Virus record (IMG/VR): IMGVR_UViG_3300044613_002805
Span: 1 to 60,175 of that record
Length of the DNA: 60,175 nt
Strand: one strand, 5' to 3'
DNA from: a virus
Shown here: piece after piece, positions 12,817-19,231 of the stretch
How the letters are laid out: each line of letters starts with the position of its first letter
Numbering within the stretch: the first letter of the stretch is position 1
Notes under the pieces: model-generated
Databases searched by the model: none
Seen by the model: only the letters and a program-made list of their open reading frames with translations
What the model was told of the DNA's origin: nothing
Position numbers and translations under genes: made by a program

Positions 12817-13263
12817 TTAGATTAGGTCAATCACAGCAGAGTAAGAACTTGCTGATACTTCCTCTTGAGAGGTCATCTTTAGAATACGCAGGTTCTTCTC
12901 TAGGATTTCCTTGCGTGTGGTGTAGTCCCTACCAAAGTAGGTCTTCTCATTTGGTCTTGCTGGCTCTTCTGGCTTCTTTGGGAAACCAAGACCCTCAGTA
13001 TCAAAATCAACAGATACAGAGTTGCGGTAGTTGTTGGTTGATACACGAATTAGAGAGTTGTGGTCTGTGCCAACATTGTTTGGGTCTTGTAGTGCCTTTA
13101 CAGCATAAGCAATAAGGTCTTTCTCATACTGCTTGATGTCTGCTTCATACTTCTTACGCAATCCAGAATACGCCTCAATGTCTGCGTCAATCTTAGCGAT
13201 AGACTGCTCAATGTCTGCGATTAGTTTGCTTGTTGGAACTTTTACGGACAGGGTTCTAGCCAT
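12817..13263 (-). CDS. Unknown 148-residue coiled-coil protein
   Basis: Residues 10-55 form a Lys/Glu/Ile heptad helix (SKLIADIEQSIAKIDADIEAY), followed by a segment TDHNSLIRVSTNNYRNSVSVDF and a short Pro-rich linker. I recall similar unknown proteins in actinophages but cannot name a family. Monocistronic with an ATGTC-class promoter and the AATAGAAAGTAGAAACAA leader. Confidence 0.65.
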   Translation of the reverse strand: MARTLSVKVPTSKLIADIEQSIAKIDADIEAYSGLRKKYEADIKQYEKDLIAYAVKALQDPNNVGTDHNSLIRVSTNNYRNSVSVDFDTEGLGFPKKPEEPARPNEKTYFGRDYTTRKEILEKNLRILKMTSQEEVSASSYSAVIDLI

Positions 13264-13293
13264 TTGTTTCTACTTTCTATTTGGGGTAATTAC

Positions 13294-13322
13294 ATTATAG
13301 GGGCAGGGTCAGACATTTTAGG
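13294..13322 (-). promoter_or_regulatory. ATGTC-class promoter for the gene at 12817
   Basis: Minus strand: ATGTCTGACCC begins 17 bases before TATAAT (13294-13299); the -35 position reads CCTAAA rather than TTGACA. Confidence 0.6.
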
Positions 13323-13324
13323 AG

Positions 13325-13361
13325 AGGGGGTAGCGAAAGGATAAATAACTCTACCCCCTCA
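13325..13361 (-). terminator. Strong hairpin after the gene at 13372
   Basis: GAGGGGGTAG (13325-13334) and CTACCCCCTC (13352-13361) form a perfect 10-bp stem with a 17-base loop, between the stop of the 51-residue protein and the next promoter. Confidence 0.6.
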
Positions 13362-13371
13362 AACTAATTTA

Positions 13372-13527
13372 TTACTTGATAGTAGTCCAGCGAGGCTGCC
13401 CATTTACATCAAGACGGACACGGAAAGTTCCAGTCTTGTTTGCGACAACTTCCTGAACAATCCCAGAAACGCCTGATTTCTGAGTAGTGTATTGTGAGCC
13501 AACAACGGGGGCAATTACATTTGCCAT
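13372..13527 (-). CDS. Unknown 51-residue beta-rich protein
   Basis: The frame MANVIAPVVGSQYTTQKSGVSG...VRLDVNGQPRWTTIK reads like a small SH3-like barrel (G-x-V-Q-E-V-V-x-N-K-x-G-T-x-R-V-R-L-D). Function unknown. It is a single-gene unit with its own promoter and a hairpin after the stop. The stop coordinate may be off by one base. Confidence 0.6.
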   Translation of the reverse strand: MANVIAPVVGSQYTTQKSGVSGIVQEVVANKTGTFRVRLDVNGQPRWTTIK

Positions 13528-13595
13528 TTTGCTTCCTTTCACCTAGTCTTTCCACTAGGATTTTTCTATTTAGTAGTCGTTTTTGCTACTCCTAA

Positions 13596-13624
13596 ATTAT
13601 AGGGCATACCTCCGACATTATCAA
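13596..13624 (-). promoter_or_regulatory. ATGTC-class promoter for the gene at 13372
   Basis: Minus strand: TTGATA (13619-13624), ATGTCGGAGG, 17-base spacer, TATAAT (13596-13601). Confidence 0.75.
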
Positions 13625-13711
13625 GAGCCACGCCCAAGTTATTTATAACAATTCAGGGGAAAAATTGTTATAATCGTAAACTTGACAAACGCCTAGTTTT
13701 GGGGCCGAGCA

Positions 13712-13746
13712 GATCCCCGCCAGTTTGTCAAGCTGGCAGGGTATCT
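13712..13746 (-). terminator. Hairpin after the gene at 13749
   Basis: GCCAG (13719-13723) and CTGGC (13733-13737) pair, extended by CCC/GGG with one mismatch, within a few bases of the stop codon. Confidence 0.4.
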
Positions 13747-13748
13747 TG

Positions 13749-14312
13749 TTAGGCTAAAGCCTCAGACTTTTGATACTGATAGACTCCACACTTTGCTCTT
13801 TCAAGATAGTCATCTTCACCCGTGTAAAGAATCTGCTCAAAAGATAAAGTATAAACATCTTCATCATTGTCATTTTCGTAGCGATTGTATCTAGTTGTGA
13901 AAGTGTTGTCATCTAAGTTGATTGTATAAACACCTTCACAGAATAGTCTGTCATCTTTGAACTCTAGGTCCAAAAATAGTGGGACTGATTCAGTTGCGTT
14001 AGCAATAATCTCAAGGATACCAGCACCAGTATCTCTGGTTAGACTTGGATACATCTTGTTGAACTCATCACCCTGTTCCATAGTCATCATTCCACGCTCA
14101 TCAGAATACTTGCTTACAATAGCTTTGTATTCGTCATCACTTGGAACATAGACTAGGGCAAGATTTTTCTTTAGGTTGTCAATGTTTTCTTGACTGCGTA
14201 GAAACTTGAACGCTGTGATACCCTGACCGCTTGGGTAGTGGTCCCATTGACCATACTGGCTAACAACAATTTCACCATTGTAAACTACTTCTGTGATTCC
14301 TCTAGTTCCCAT
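13749..14312 (-). CDS. Conserved phage protein of the MGTRG family, unknown function
   Basis: The 187-residue protein opens MGTRGITEVVYNGEIV and continues QYGQWDHYPSGQG, a signature I recognise from a widespread group of phage and bacterial proteins of unknown role. The middle and end are acidic with several strands. Length fits the group. It has its own ATGTC-class promoter and the leader AAAAAGAAAGTAGAGT-ATG. Confidence 0.75.
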   Translation of the reverse strand: MGTRGITEVVYNGEIVVSQYGQWDHYPSGQGITAFKFLRSQENIDNLKKNLALVYVPSDDEYKAIVSKYSDERGMMTMEQGDEFNKMYPSLTRDTGAGILEIIANATESVPLFLDLEFKDDRLFCEGVYTINLDDNTFTTRYNRYENDNDEDVYTLSFEQILYTGEDDYLERAKCGVYQYQKSEALA

Positions 14313-14338
14313 ACTCTACTTTCTTTTTAGGTAGTATT

Positions 14339-14367
14339 ACTATACATCATACCTAGGACATTTTTGA
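14339..14367 (-). promoter_or_regulatory. ATGTC-class promoter for the gene at 13749
   Basis: Minus strand: ATGTCCTAGG begins 17 bases before TATAGT (14339-14344); the -35 position is TCAAAA. Confidence 0.6.
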
Positions 14368-14509
14368 GACGTGTCGTAAACTTGTTACCATTTTGTTATA
14401 AAGCGGCTCGGGCCGAAATGTGGCCAGTTTATCGTCGTGGCCAGGACGCCAGGGACCTAAGAAAGGATATAACAAGATCCCTAGGTTAACATGCCCCTAT
14501 AGCATGATT

Positions 14510-14581
14510 CTATTTTCTATTATTAGAAACTAGTAGCAGGGCCATGAGAAATAAAATCAATAGAATGTAGAAAGTGTCCAT
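14510..14581 (-). CDS. 23-residue membrane peptide
   Basis: The frame from ATG 14581 encodes MDTFYILLILFLMALLLV plus a short NNRK tail, one transmembrane helix. TAAAAT lies 5 bases before the ATG on the minus strand, consistent with a leaderless mRNA. Very short, so it could be spurious, but the clean hydrophobic span and placed -10 box support it. Confidence 0.4.
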   Translation of the reverse strand: MDTFYILLILFLMALLLVSNNRK

Positions 14582-14602
14582 GATATATTTTACCTCATCC
14601 CC

Positions 14603-15322
14603 TTACTTTTTACTAGCGCTAAACAAAATGTCATTACGTGCAAAAACACACTGTCCGCAAGTAACGCAGGCGGAACCCTTGTCACTGATTAGCGGAAGTT
14701 TCTTCGCATTCTCAGGGCAAGGAATTGCAGACTTAGGCGTGATAGACAACATCCGCTCTTTACCCATTGCAAAATTTTGAGCAAGGTATGCAAGCTTAAC
14801 GCCATTGGCTTTCTTCAACTCACTAGCCAGCTGCCAGTTATCATCATCAGTTGAGAAGTACAGTGATAAGTTAGAAACATCGCTAAGGATAGGTACCGCA
14901 AAGTCTGAACGGGTGTATACCCAGAATTGAATGGAAGGGAATGCAAGGATTACATTCTTCCAAGCGTGAGTATAAGTCTCATTGAAGAAGTCACCGTCCC
15001 AGTGAATTCGAAACAGCTTTTCTGCATTGCGCTTGTTACAGTCTTTATCAAACTCATCTATCATTTGGAACAATAGCGCTTCCATTTCCAATTGGTCTGC
15101 ATTACGTAGCAGGTCCCAATTGGTTAGAAGGACGTCCTTGACGCCTTTATAGATTTTCTCTAGTTTACCCGCATAGCAGATTTTCTCGCATACACTAGTT
15201 GCTCCAGGGCAGGAAAACGCTTTACCAGACGGAAGCCCAAAGGTGTTAGCAATAGTGGGCGACTTACCATTCGGAGATACCGCATTTGTAACCTTTCTAT
15301 CTTTTGAACGTATTAGGGGCAT
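14603..15322 (-). CDS. GP88-domain-like Cys-rich phage protein
   Basis: The 239-residue protein has two Cys clusters, SCPGATSVCEKICYAG near residues 37-51 and PCPENAKK...ACVTCGQC near the C-terminus, with a central HWDGDFF and YTRSDF. This fits the GP88-type family of actinophage proteins (CPGA-x-x-C-x-x-x-CYA). The family's activity is unknown; the Cys pattern suggests a metal or Fe-S site. It is led by an ATGTC-class promoter. Confidence 0.65.
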   Translation of the reverse strand: MPLIRSKDRKVTNAVSPNGKSPTIANTFGLPSGKAFSCPGATSVCEKICYAGKLEKIYKGVKDVLLTNWDLLRNADQLEMEALLFQMIDEFDKDCNKRNAEKLFRIHWDGDFFNETYTHAWKNVILAFPSIQFWVYTRSDFAVPILSDVSNLSLYFSTDDDNWQLASELKKANGVKLAYLAQNFAMGKERMLSITPKSAIPCPENAKKLPLISDKGSACVTCGQCVFARNDILFSASKK

Positions 15323-15341
15323 AGGGGTCCTTTCTTAGATA

Positions 15342-15370
15342 ATTATACAGACTACGTCTGACATTTATTC
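15342..15370 (-). promoter_or_regulatory. ATGTC-class promoter for the gene at 14603
   Basis: Minus strand: ATGTCAGACG begins 17 bases before TATAAT (15342-15347), overlapping the end of the gene at 15365. Confidence 0.65.
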
Positions 15371-15667
15371 TATTTCAGGTAGCCAAGCGTCAAGGTGAGC
15401 GTGTTCAACTAGGGCCCAAGCGGGAGCCTTGTCTGAGCCATCACGCCATCTAATTTGGAACGGCTCTCCATTACGGTCTACGCCATCAATTGGCAATTGG
15501 ATTAGTCTGTTGTAGTCCTCTTCCCAATAAGCGTCAATAGCCTCTATACATGGTTGTATCATTGAGCTAGGAATTGGTGGATAGTGATTACCCTTCAAGT
15601 GCCACGCCAAGGCAGTTTCAATATCAACATCCATTTGAGCGAATTCGCTTGCTTGTAAGCTTCCCAT
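15365..15667 (-). CDS. Conserved actinophage-type protein of unknown function
   Basis: The 100-residue protein includes ALAWHLKGNHYPPIP and ACIEAI-type sequence (MIQPCIEAIDAYWEED) and then an aromatic, acidic C-terminus. I recall this AWHLxxNHYPPxP pattern from actinophages and actinobacterial genomes, without a known role. Start and stop overlap the upstream gene by one base. Confidence 0.65.
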   Translation of the reverse strand: MGSLQASEFAQMDVDIETALAWHLKGNHYPPIPSSMIQPCIEAIDAYWEEDYNRLIQLPIDGVDRNGEPFQIRWRDGSDKAPAWALVEHAHLDAWLPEIE

Positions 15668-15798
15668 TACTTTACCAACTTTCTTGCTGAGGGGTGTCCA
15701 ACTCTAATAGCATAACATGAGGCACAGACATTTATTGTTCTGTATTCGAATAAGTGTCTAGTTAGCTTATTACAGTCCCAACAGTTATAATTACTCAT
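15667..15798 (-). CDS. 43-residue Zn-ribbon-like protein
   Basis: Two CxxC knuckles, CWDC and CASC, are 18 residues apart, the spacing of a compact Zn ribbon. The start overlaps the previous gene by eight bases and the stop overlaps the next start (TAATG). Confidence 0.65.
   Translation of the reverse strand: MSNYNCWDCNKLTRHLFEYRTINVCASCYAIRVGHPSARKLVK
15709..15737 (-). promoter_or_regulatory. ATGTC-class promoter inside the Zn-ribbon gene
   Basis: Minus strand: ATGTCTGTGCC begins 17 bases before TATGCT (15709-15714). It falls within coding sequence, so it is a weaker case. Confidence 0.4.
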
Positions 15799-15955
15799 CT
15801 GCCTTACTTTCTCTAATAGCCTTAGTATTGTTAGACTGACGACTTCCCTTGTATTTTTCTGGTGTAGAAACTAGGTGAGGAGCTTTTAGTAAGTTGCGGA
15901 ATAGTTCTTTACTTTCCGCCTTGCGTCTTGATTCATTAGCTTTTCCTAGTTTCAT
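15791..15955 (-). CDS. 54-residue basic protein
   Basis: A Lys/Arg/Ser-rich helical peptide (KANESRRKAESKELFRNLLKAP) that might bind nucleic acid. ATG 15955 is 6 bases from TATAAT, so this ATGTC-class promoter also gives a leaderless mRNA. First gene of a three-gene unit. Confidence 0.6.
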   Translation of the reverse strand: MKLGKANESRRKAESKELFRNLLKAPHLVSTPEKYKGSRQSNNTKAIRESKADE

Positions 15956-15961
15956 AGCTTT

Positions 15962-15990
15962 ATTATACATCTACCCTCTGACATTTATTG
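15962..15990 (-). promoter_or_regulatory. ATGTC-class promoter, leaderless
   Basis: Minus strand: ATGTCAGAGGG, 17-base spacer, TATAAT (15962-15967), then 6 bases to ATG 15955. Confidence 0.7.
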
Positions 15991-16094
15991 GGAGATTTTC
16001 TGGGAGTGTCGTAAAAATATTCGTAAACAAATTGGGGCCCGATCTGATCCAGGGCTCGGCCGCCACCCTGACACTTTGTCAAGGCGACACGCCG

Positions 16095-16214
16095 TTAGAA
16101 CGGGGGCTGAAAAAAGTCTTTGGCTTTGCGGTATCCAATGCCGTGAGCAATTACATACACAACAGCAACCAAAATCAAATCAACCATTAGATTGAATCCG
16201 TTATAGAAAATCAT
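16095..16214 (-). CDS. 39-residue single-pass membrane peptide
   Basis: One hydrophobic span (MVDLILVAVVYVIAHGIGY) and a basic tail. It starts one base after the stop of the upstream gene, and an ATGTC-type element (16240-16268) lies upstream as well. Confidence 0.55.
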   Translation of the reverse strand: MIFYNGFNLMVDLILVAVVYVIAHGIGYRKAKDFFQPPF

Positions 16215-16331
16215 TTAGTTATCCTCTCTAGTTGTAAAAAGACTACCAACACCTTCAGACATTTTATCTTCTGAGAGCATTAGGTCAATTTGGAAAATTA
16301 GGGTTTCTAGTTCTTCTACTGACAGACTCAC
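16215..16331 (-). CDS. 38-residue acidic helical peptide
   Basis: GTG 16331 overlaps the previous TGA by four bases. The peptide is Leu/Glu-rich (SVEELETLIFQIDLMLSED) with no recognised family. Confidence 0.5.
   Translation of the reverse strand: MSLSVEELETLIFQIDLMLSEDKMSEGVGSLFTTREDN
16240..16268 (-). promoter_or_regulatory. ATGTC-class promoter inside the gene at 16215
   Basis: Minus strand: ATGTCTGAAGG begins 17 bases before TAGTCT (16240-16245), upstream of the membrane peptide at 16095. Confidence 0.4.
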
Positions 16332-16498
16332 TTGTCGCCCTCCCACTCTAGGATTAGTTCTGCGATACGCTTAGCATCTTCTAGTGGCACATTAGGCATT
16401 AGGTATCCAACCATTCTGGCATAAGGGTATTGAGCCTTAGTCTTTAGAACCTCTAGTGCTGAGTCTAGTAGTTCGTGTGATTCTCTGTTGTAAGCCAT
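16328..16498 (-). CDS. Unknown 56-residue helical protein
   Basis: MAYNRESHELLDSALEVLKTKAQYPYARMVGYLMPNVPLEDAKRIAELIL has two helices around a YLMPNVP turn. The leader GAAAGGATAAATAA-ATG is shared with genes at 17227 and 17472. No function known. Confidence 0.6.
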   Translation of the reverse strand: MAYNRESHELLDSALEVLKTKAQYPYARMVGYLMPNVPLEDAKRIAELILEWEGDK

Positions 16499-16521
16499 TT
16501 ATTTATCCTTTCGTTTTTACA

Positions 16522-16550
16522 AATCTAGCATAGGGGTCTGACATTATTGC
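16522..16550 (-). promoter_or_regulatory. ATGTC-class promoter for the gene at 16328
   Basis: Minus strand: ATGTCAGACCC begins 17 bases before TAGATT (16522-16527). Confidence 0.55.
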
Positions 16551-16723
16551 CAGATTAGGTTTTGTCCATAGATAGACATTGGTTGGCGGTATTCCTCTGG
16601 GAAATCCTCACCCAAGTAAGCCTCTGCCTCTTTTAGTGGCATTAGACCCTTGTAGTCATCACACTCAAAACAAACATAGTCATTGACTAGGTTCATACAA
16701 AATACGCAAATCTGTTCAGTCAT
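16544..16723 (-). CDS. 59-residue Zn-ribbon-like protein
   Basis: Knuckles CVFC (residues 6-9) and CFEC (18-21) are followed by an acidic, Tyr-rich tail (GEDFPEEYRQPM). Looks like a one-domain Zn ribbon. The stop overlaps the next promoter (TAATGTC). Confidence 0.65.
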   Translation of the reverse strand: MTEQICVFCMNLVNDYVCFECDDYKGLMPLKEAEAYLGEDFPEEYRQPMSIYGQNLIWQ

Positions 16724-16727
16724 TTAT

Positions 16728-16913
16728 TTAGTTTCCTTTCGTTGATAGTTCTAACTTAGCATAACCCTCAGACATTTTCTTGGGCAACACGCTGTAGTGA
16801 TAGGGCAGGTGGTTTGCGTCCCACTGCTTGCGGTCTAGGTAGTAGCTAGTGCTTGTTTCTTGGACATAGCCACAGCCTTTACATTCAGTTTTACGCCACA
16901 TTCTTCTACTCAT
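16728..16913 (-). CDS. 61-residue CxxC protein
   Basis: A single CKGCGYV knuckle near the N-terminus, then an aromatic stretch (YYLDRKQWDANHLPYHYSVLP). AAGGA precedes ATG 16913. Possible half Zn ribbon using His as other ligands. No family recognised. Confidence 0.55.
   Translation of the reverse strand: MSRRMWRKTECKGCGYVQETSTSYYLDRKQWDANHLPYHYSVLPKKMSEGYAKLELSTKGN
16753..16781 (-). promoter_or_regulatory. ATGTC-class promoter for the gene at 16544
   Basis: Minus strand: ATGTCTGAGGG begins 17 bases before TAAGTT (16753-16758). Confidence 0.55.
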
Positions 16914-16938
16914 TTATTCCTTCTTTCTAACTACTAAA

Positions 16939-16967
16939 AACCTATCACGACCCTACGACATTTTGGG
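16939..16967 (-). promoter_or_regulatory. ATGTC-class promoter for the gene at 16728
   Basis: Minus strand: ATGTCGTAGGG begins 17 bases before TAGGTT (16939-16944). Confidence 0.55.
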
Positions 16968-17128
16968 GACATTTAGGGGTGTGTCGTGATACTTGTTATC
17001 ATTTTGTTATAATTCTGGGAGATCTAGATCTAGTGTCTTAACTTAATTAGGACTACTAGATATTGGGGGGCCCGAGCCCAGATGGGCGACATTGTCAATA
17101 CGACACGCCGTGTTTTAGAAAACTTTTG

Positions 17129-17224
17129 CTATTCGCTGGGGGTAGCGATAGCAGTCTCCAAAGCTACAATAGAACCAATAGCGTTATCAAACTCTTCCCA
17201 AGTTTCAAAGGTTAGGGTTATCAC
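17129..17224 (-). CDS. 31-residue peptide
   Basis: GTG 17224 with GAGGAG 9 bases upstream opens a 31-residue frame (VITLTFETWEEFDNAIGSIVALETA). It follows the gene at 17227 directly. Short and without a family, so the case rests on the ribosome site and spacing. Confidence 0.4.
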   Translation of the reverse strand: MITLTFETWEEFDNAIGSIVALETAIATPSE

Positions 17225-17226
17225 AA

Positions 17227-17427
17227 TTACCAACTCCTCTTAGTTCCAAGTGATTTTGCTACTTTGATTAGACCTTCTACCTCTTTGATAGTTTCCCAAC
17301 TAGGGTCATCACTAATTGAGATTAGCAAGTCTATTTGTTCTTCTACTGCCTGAAGGTTTAGCAGGTTTACCTTAGCGTAGCGTGTTAGGCTATCTACTGG
17401 CTGGTAGTATTTGTTTTGGTATCTCAT
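17227..17427 (-). CDS. Unknown 66-residue protein
   Basis: Starts MRYQNKYYQPVDSL and continues as a helical, acidic chain. GAAAGGATAAATAA precedes the ATG. Its last codons hold the ribosome site for the 31-residue peptide. Confidence 0.6.
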   Translation of the reverse strand: MRYQNKYYQPVDSLTRYAKVNLLNLQAVEEQIDLLISISDDPSWETIKEVEGLIKVAKSLGTKRSW

Positions 17428-17448
17428 TTATTTATCCTTTCTATTTAG

Positions 17449-17477
17449 ATACTAGCATAACCCTACGACATTTATGC
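17449..17477 (-). promoter_or_regulatory. ATGTC-class promoter for the gene at 17227
   Basis: Minus strand: ATGTCGTAGGG begins 17 bases before TAGTAT (17449-17454). Confidence 0.6.
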
Positions 17478-17711
17478 GTTAGGACACACCTCAGAATCAC
17501 GATAAGAGTTCACAAACTTACCAGGGGCGTATTCTGTTAGAGAGTGAATAGAGTGAACCCAAGAACCCTTTAGGCTTGAGTTGGTGACGCTCTCACCACA
17601 CTCGCTACAAGTTCCGAACCATAGGCGGTTGTCCTTGCGGTATCCGTCCTCTGGGTTGATTACAGAAAAGTTAGAACCAATTCCGTTCTTTCTAATTTCC
17701 ATTATGTTCAT
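17472..17711 (-). CDS. 79-residue Cys-containing protein
   Basis: A CSEC knuckle at residues 35-38 and a third Cys near the end (SEVCPNA) suggest a metal site. The N-terminus MNIMEIRKNGIGSNFSVINP precedes it. Could start at Met4. The leader GAAAGGATAAATAA is shared with neighbours. Last leftward gene of the block. Confidence 0.6.
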   Translation of the reverse strand: MNIMEIRKNGIGSNFSVINPEDGYRKDNRLWFGTCSECGESVTNSSLKGSWVHSIHSLTEYAPGKFVNSYRDSEVCPNA

Positions 17712-17736
17712 TTATTTATCCTTTCTAACTACTTAT

Positions 17737-17765
17737 ACATTAGCACCACCCTACGACATTTTAGG
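17737..17765 (-). promoter_or_regulatory. ATGTC-class promoter for the gene at 17472
   Basis: Minus strand: ATGTCGTAGGG begins 17 bases before TAATGT (17737-17742). Confidence 0.55.
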
Positions 17766-17893
17766 GGAGACACGCCGTAGTGTCTTATAACATTTTTATA
17801 ACATGGGTCGTACGGGGTGTGGTGTGCGCTCTAGTAATTTGGTGTTTTTTAGCGTGATCGTGTATCGTACATATTTAAAAAATATTCAGATTT

Positions 17894-18649
17894 TTATGAA
17901 TTTAGGTTTTTCCTATATTCTGAAATAGAATTATTGAGGGCAACAAAGTCTTCATACAAACTGGTGGAATGTCCAAACTCTGTGTGAATATACATGAAGA
18001 TAAAGTATTTATCTCCTTCTCTTACTTCATATGCCATATGGGGCTCTGTGGTTTTAAATATCAAAGCACTTCCAGCTGCAGGCTTTAGAGTTATATTTGC
18101 TTCTGTAAACTCTATCTCTCCACCTTCATAGTTATCTGTTAGATAAAAAAGAACGGTATAGTCCATGGTGCTTCCTGGATCTTGATCATTCTTATCAATA
18201 TGAGTGCCTATAGAGCCACCAGTATTATATTTTTTCAGGGTATAGTTTTTAGAGACATAATCTAGCTTCTTGTGTCCAGTCTTCTCATACCAAATATCTA
18301 GGACCTTTAGATATGGTTCGTGAATTAAATGAATAACTGGATTTGCTATCTTGTGGGCATAGTCTCCAAGATCATCTTCTGGAAGTGGCCACACCCTATA
18401 ATTGTTAGTAGCTGATATGTTCCAATCAAATAGCTTTTGCTTTCCTTTGGGGGCATCATGATAGTTAACCTGCCATACACCATCTTCATCCTGGTACGGA
18501 ACACCGTCATACCAATCTCTCCAAGCTGGAATAACAGGATGAACTTGGGTATCTGAATCGAATCTCTCTATAGCATCGACAAAGTCCTGGGCACGTTCAA
18601 AGACATTTTCGATATATAGAATATCCTTAGAAAGATCTTTTACTATCAT
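17894..18649 (-). CDS. 2OG-Fe(II) oxygenase, prolyl-hydroxylase-like
   Basis: A 251-residue enzyme with H150 and D152 (THIDKND), distal H204 (EPHMAYEV) and K214 in the strand GDKYFIF where other copies have Arg. The core strand YTVLFYLTDNYEGGEIEF is typical of P4H-type enzymes. It begins at ATG 18649, 8 bases from a TATTAT box, and shares an overlapping divergent promoter with the 25-residue Cys-rich peptide. It is isolated from the main oxygenase array. Confidence 0.88.
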   Translation of the reverse strand: MIVKDLSKDILYIENVFERAQDFVDAIERFDSDTQVHPVIPAWRDWYDGVPYQDEDGVWQVNYHDAPKGKQKLFDWNISATNNYRVWPLPEDDLGDYAHKIANPVIHLIHEPYLKVLDIWYEKTGHKKLDYVSKNYTLKKYNTGGSIGTHIDKNDQDPGSTMDYTVLFYLTDNYEGGEIEFTEANITLKPAAGSALIFKTTEPHMAYEVREGDKYFIFMYIHTEFGHSTSLYEDFVALNNSISEYRKNLNS

Positions 18650-18651
18650 AG

Positions 18652-18663
18652 ATTATAATAATA
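18652..18663. promoter_or_regulatory. Overlapping divergent -10 boxes with leaderless starts on both sides
   Basis: TATAAT on the plus strand (18654-18659) lies 6 bases before ATG 18666; on the minus strand TATTAT (18658-18663) lies 8 bases before ATG 18649. Only one polymerase could bind at a time. Confidence 0.5.
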
Positions 18664-18665
18664 TC

Positions 18666-18743
18666 ATGTTGATTATTAAGCACAAGATGGCATGTGGCTG
18701 TAATGACAAGTGTCCTTGCAAGACTCCACAGAATCCATCTTAA
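18666..18743 (+). CDS. 25-residue Cys-rich peptide
   Basis: The frame MLIIKHKMACGCNDKCPCKT... contains four Cys in nine residues (CGCNDKCPC), a pattern that could bind a metal ion or Fe-S cluster. TATAAT is placed 6 bases upstream of the ATG. Too short for firm support, but the cluster and placed promoter are unlikely together by chance. Confidence 0.45.
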   Translation: MLIIKHKMACGCNDKCPCKTPQNPS

Positions 18744-18749
18744 TAAGAA

Positions 18750-18944
18750 TTACTGAATAACTCCATCTTCGACGAGGGTATCATAAATCTCGCCTTGGAT
18801 TGTATACAACTGTGGCCTAACCTGTGCAACCATTTCCTCAATCTGAGTCTCTGGTAGACCAGCACCCTGAATAGCCTGTAGGTTAAACGCTTCTGCGATT
18901 TCAACCATCTTCTGTACAACTTCTTCTCTAGTCACTTTTACCAC
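18750..18944 (-). CDS. Unknown 64-residue helical protein
   Basis: A helical acidic chain (VVQKMVEIAEAFNLQAIQGAGLPETQIEEMVAQV) with no named family. The start overlaps the end of the Zn-binding gene at 18938 by seven bases, so the two are coupled. Confidence 0.6.
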   Translation of the reverse strand: MVKVTREEVVQKMVEIAEAFNLQAIQGAGLPETQIEEMVAQVRPQLYTIQGEIYDTLVEDGVIQ

Positions 18945-19138
18945 CTATCTATTGGACATTTAGCTTGTTTTAGCGTACTTTTTAGTTTCATGAAGCACCC
19001 ACATTGTTTGCACTTAACTAGGCGCTTATTAAACCAGGGACATTGATTACAGATACTGAGCCTGTACTCGATAAGCTCTTTATCGCTCCTAGGCTGATTA
19101 GGATCGAAAAGGTCTATAAATCGTACATCATCAGACAT
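18938..19138 (-). CDS. Small Zn-finger protein, paralogue of the gene at 25734
   Basis: Starting at ATG 19138 (AAGGTGG 5 bases upstream) the protein has 66 residues. Its C-terminal half reads R-x-x-I-C-x-x-C-P-W...CKQCGCFMKLKSTL...CPIDRW: two Cys pairs plus a single Cys, a Zn-binding pattern known in phage proteins near tail and capsid genes. The protein at 25734 shares C-x-x-C-G-C-F-M-x-x-K-x-T. Function unknown. Confidence 0.7.
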   Translation of the reverse strand: MSDDVRFIDLFDPNQPRSDKELIEYRLSICNQCPWFNKRLVKCKQCGCFMKLKSTLKQAKCPIDRW

Positions 19139-19231
19139 ATAACCCACCTTGTTTAAATATTATAGCATGTCAGGCTTTTTAGTGCAAGTAACCATATTAC
19201 AGGGTTTTACTGTATAGTGGTTATGGTATCT

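Noticed and set aside
15894-16190. Rightward 98-residue ORF
   Set aside because: It runs antisense across a promoter, regulatory boxes and two leftward small genes.
17080-17095. Another ATGTC promoter at 17088
   Set aside because: TTGACAATGTC is present, but the -10 position is TCGGGC, so it is not a functional promoter by sequence.
17885-17893. Integrase or attachment site near the end of the leftward block
   Set aside because: No recombinase gene or direct repeat was seen.
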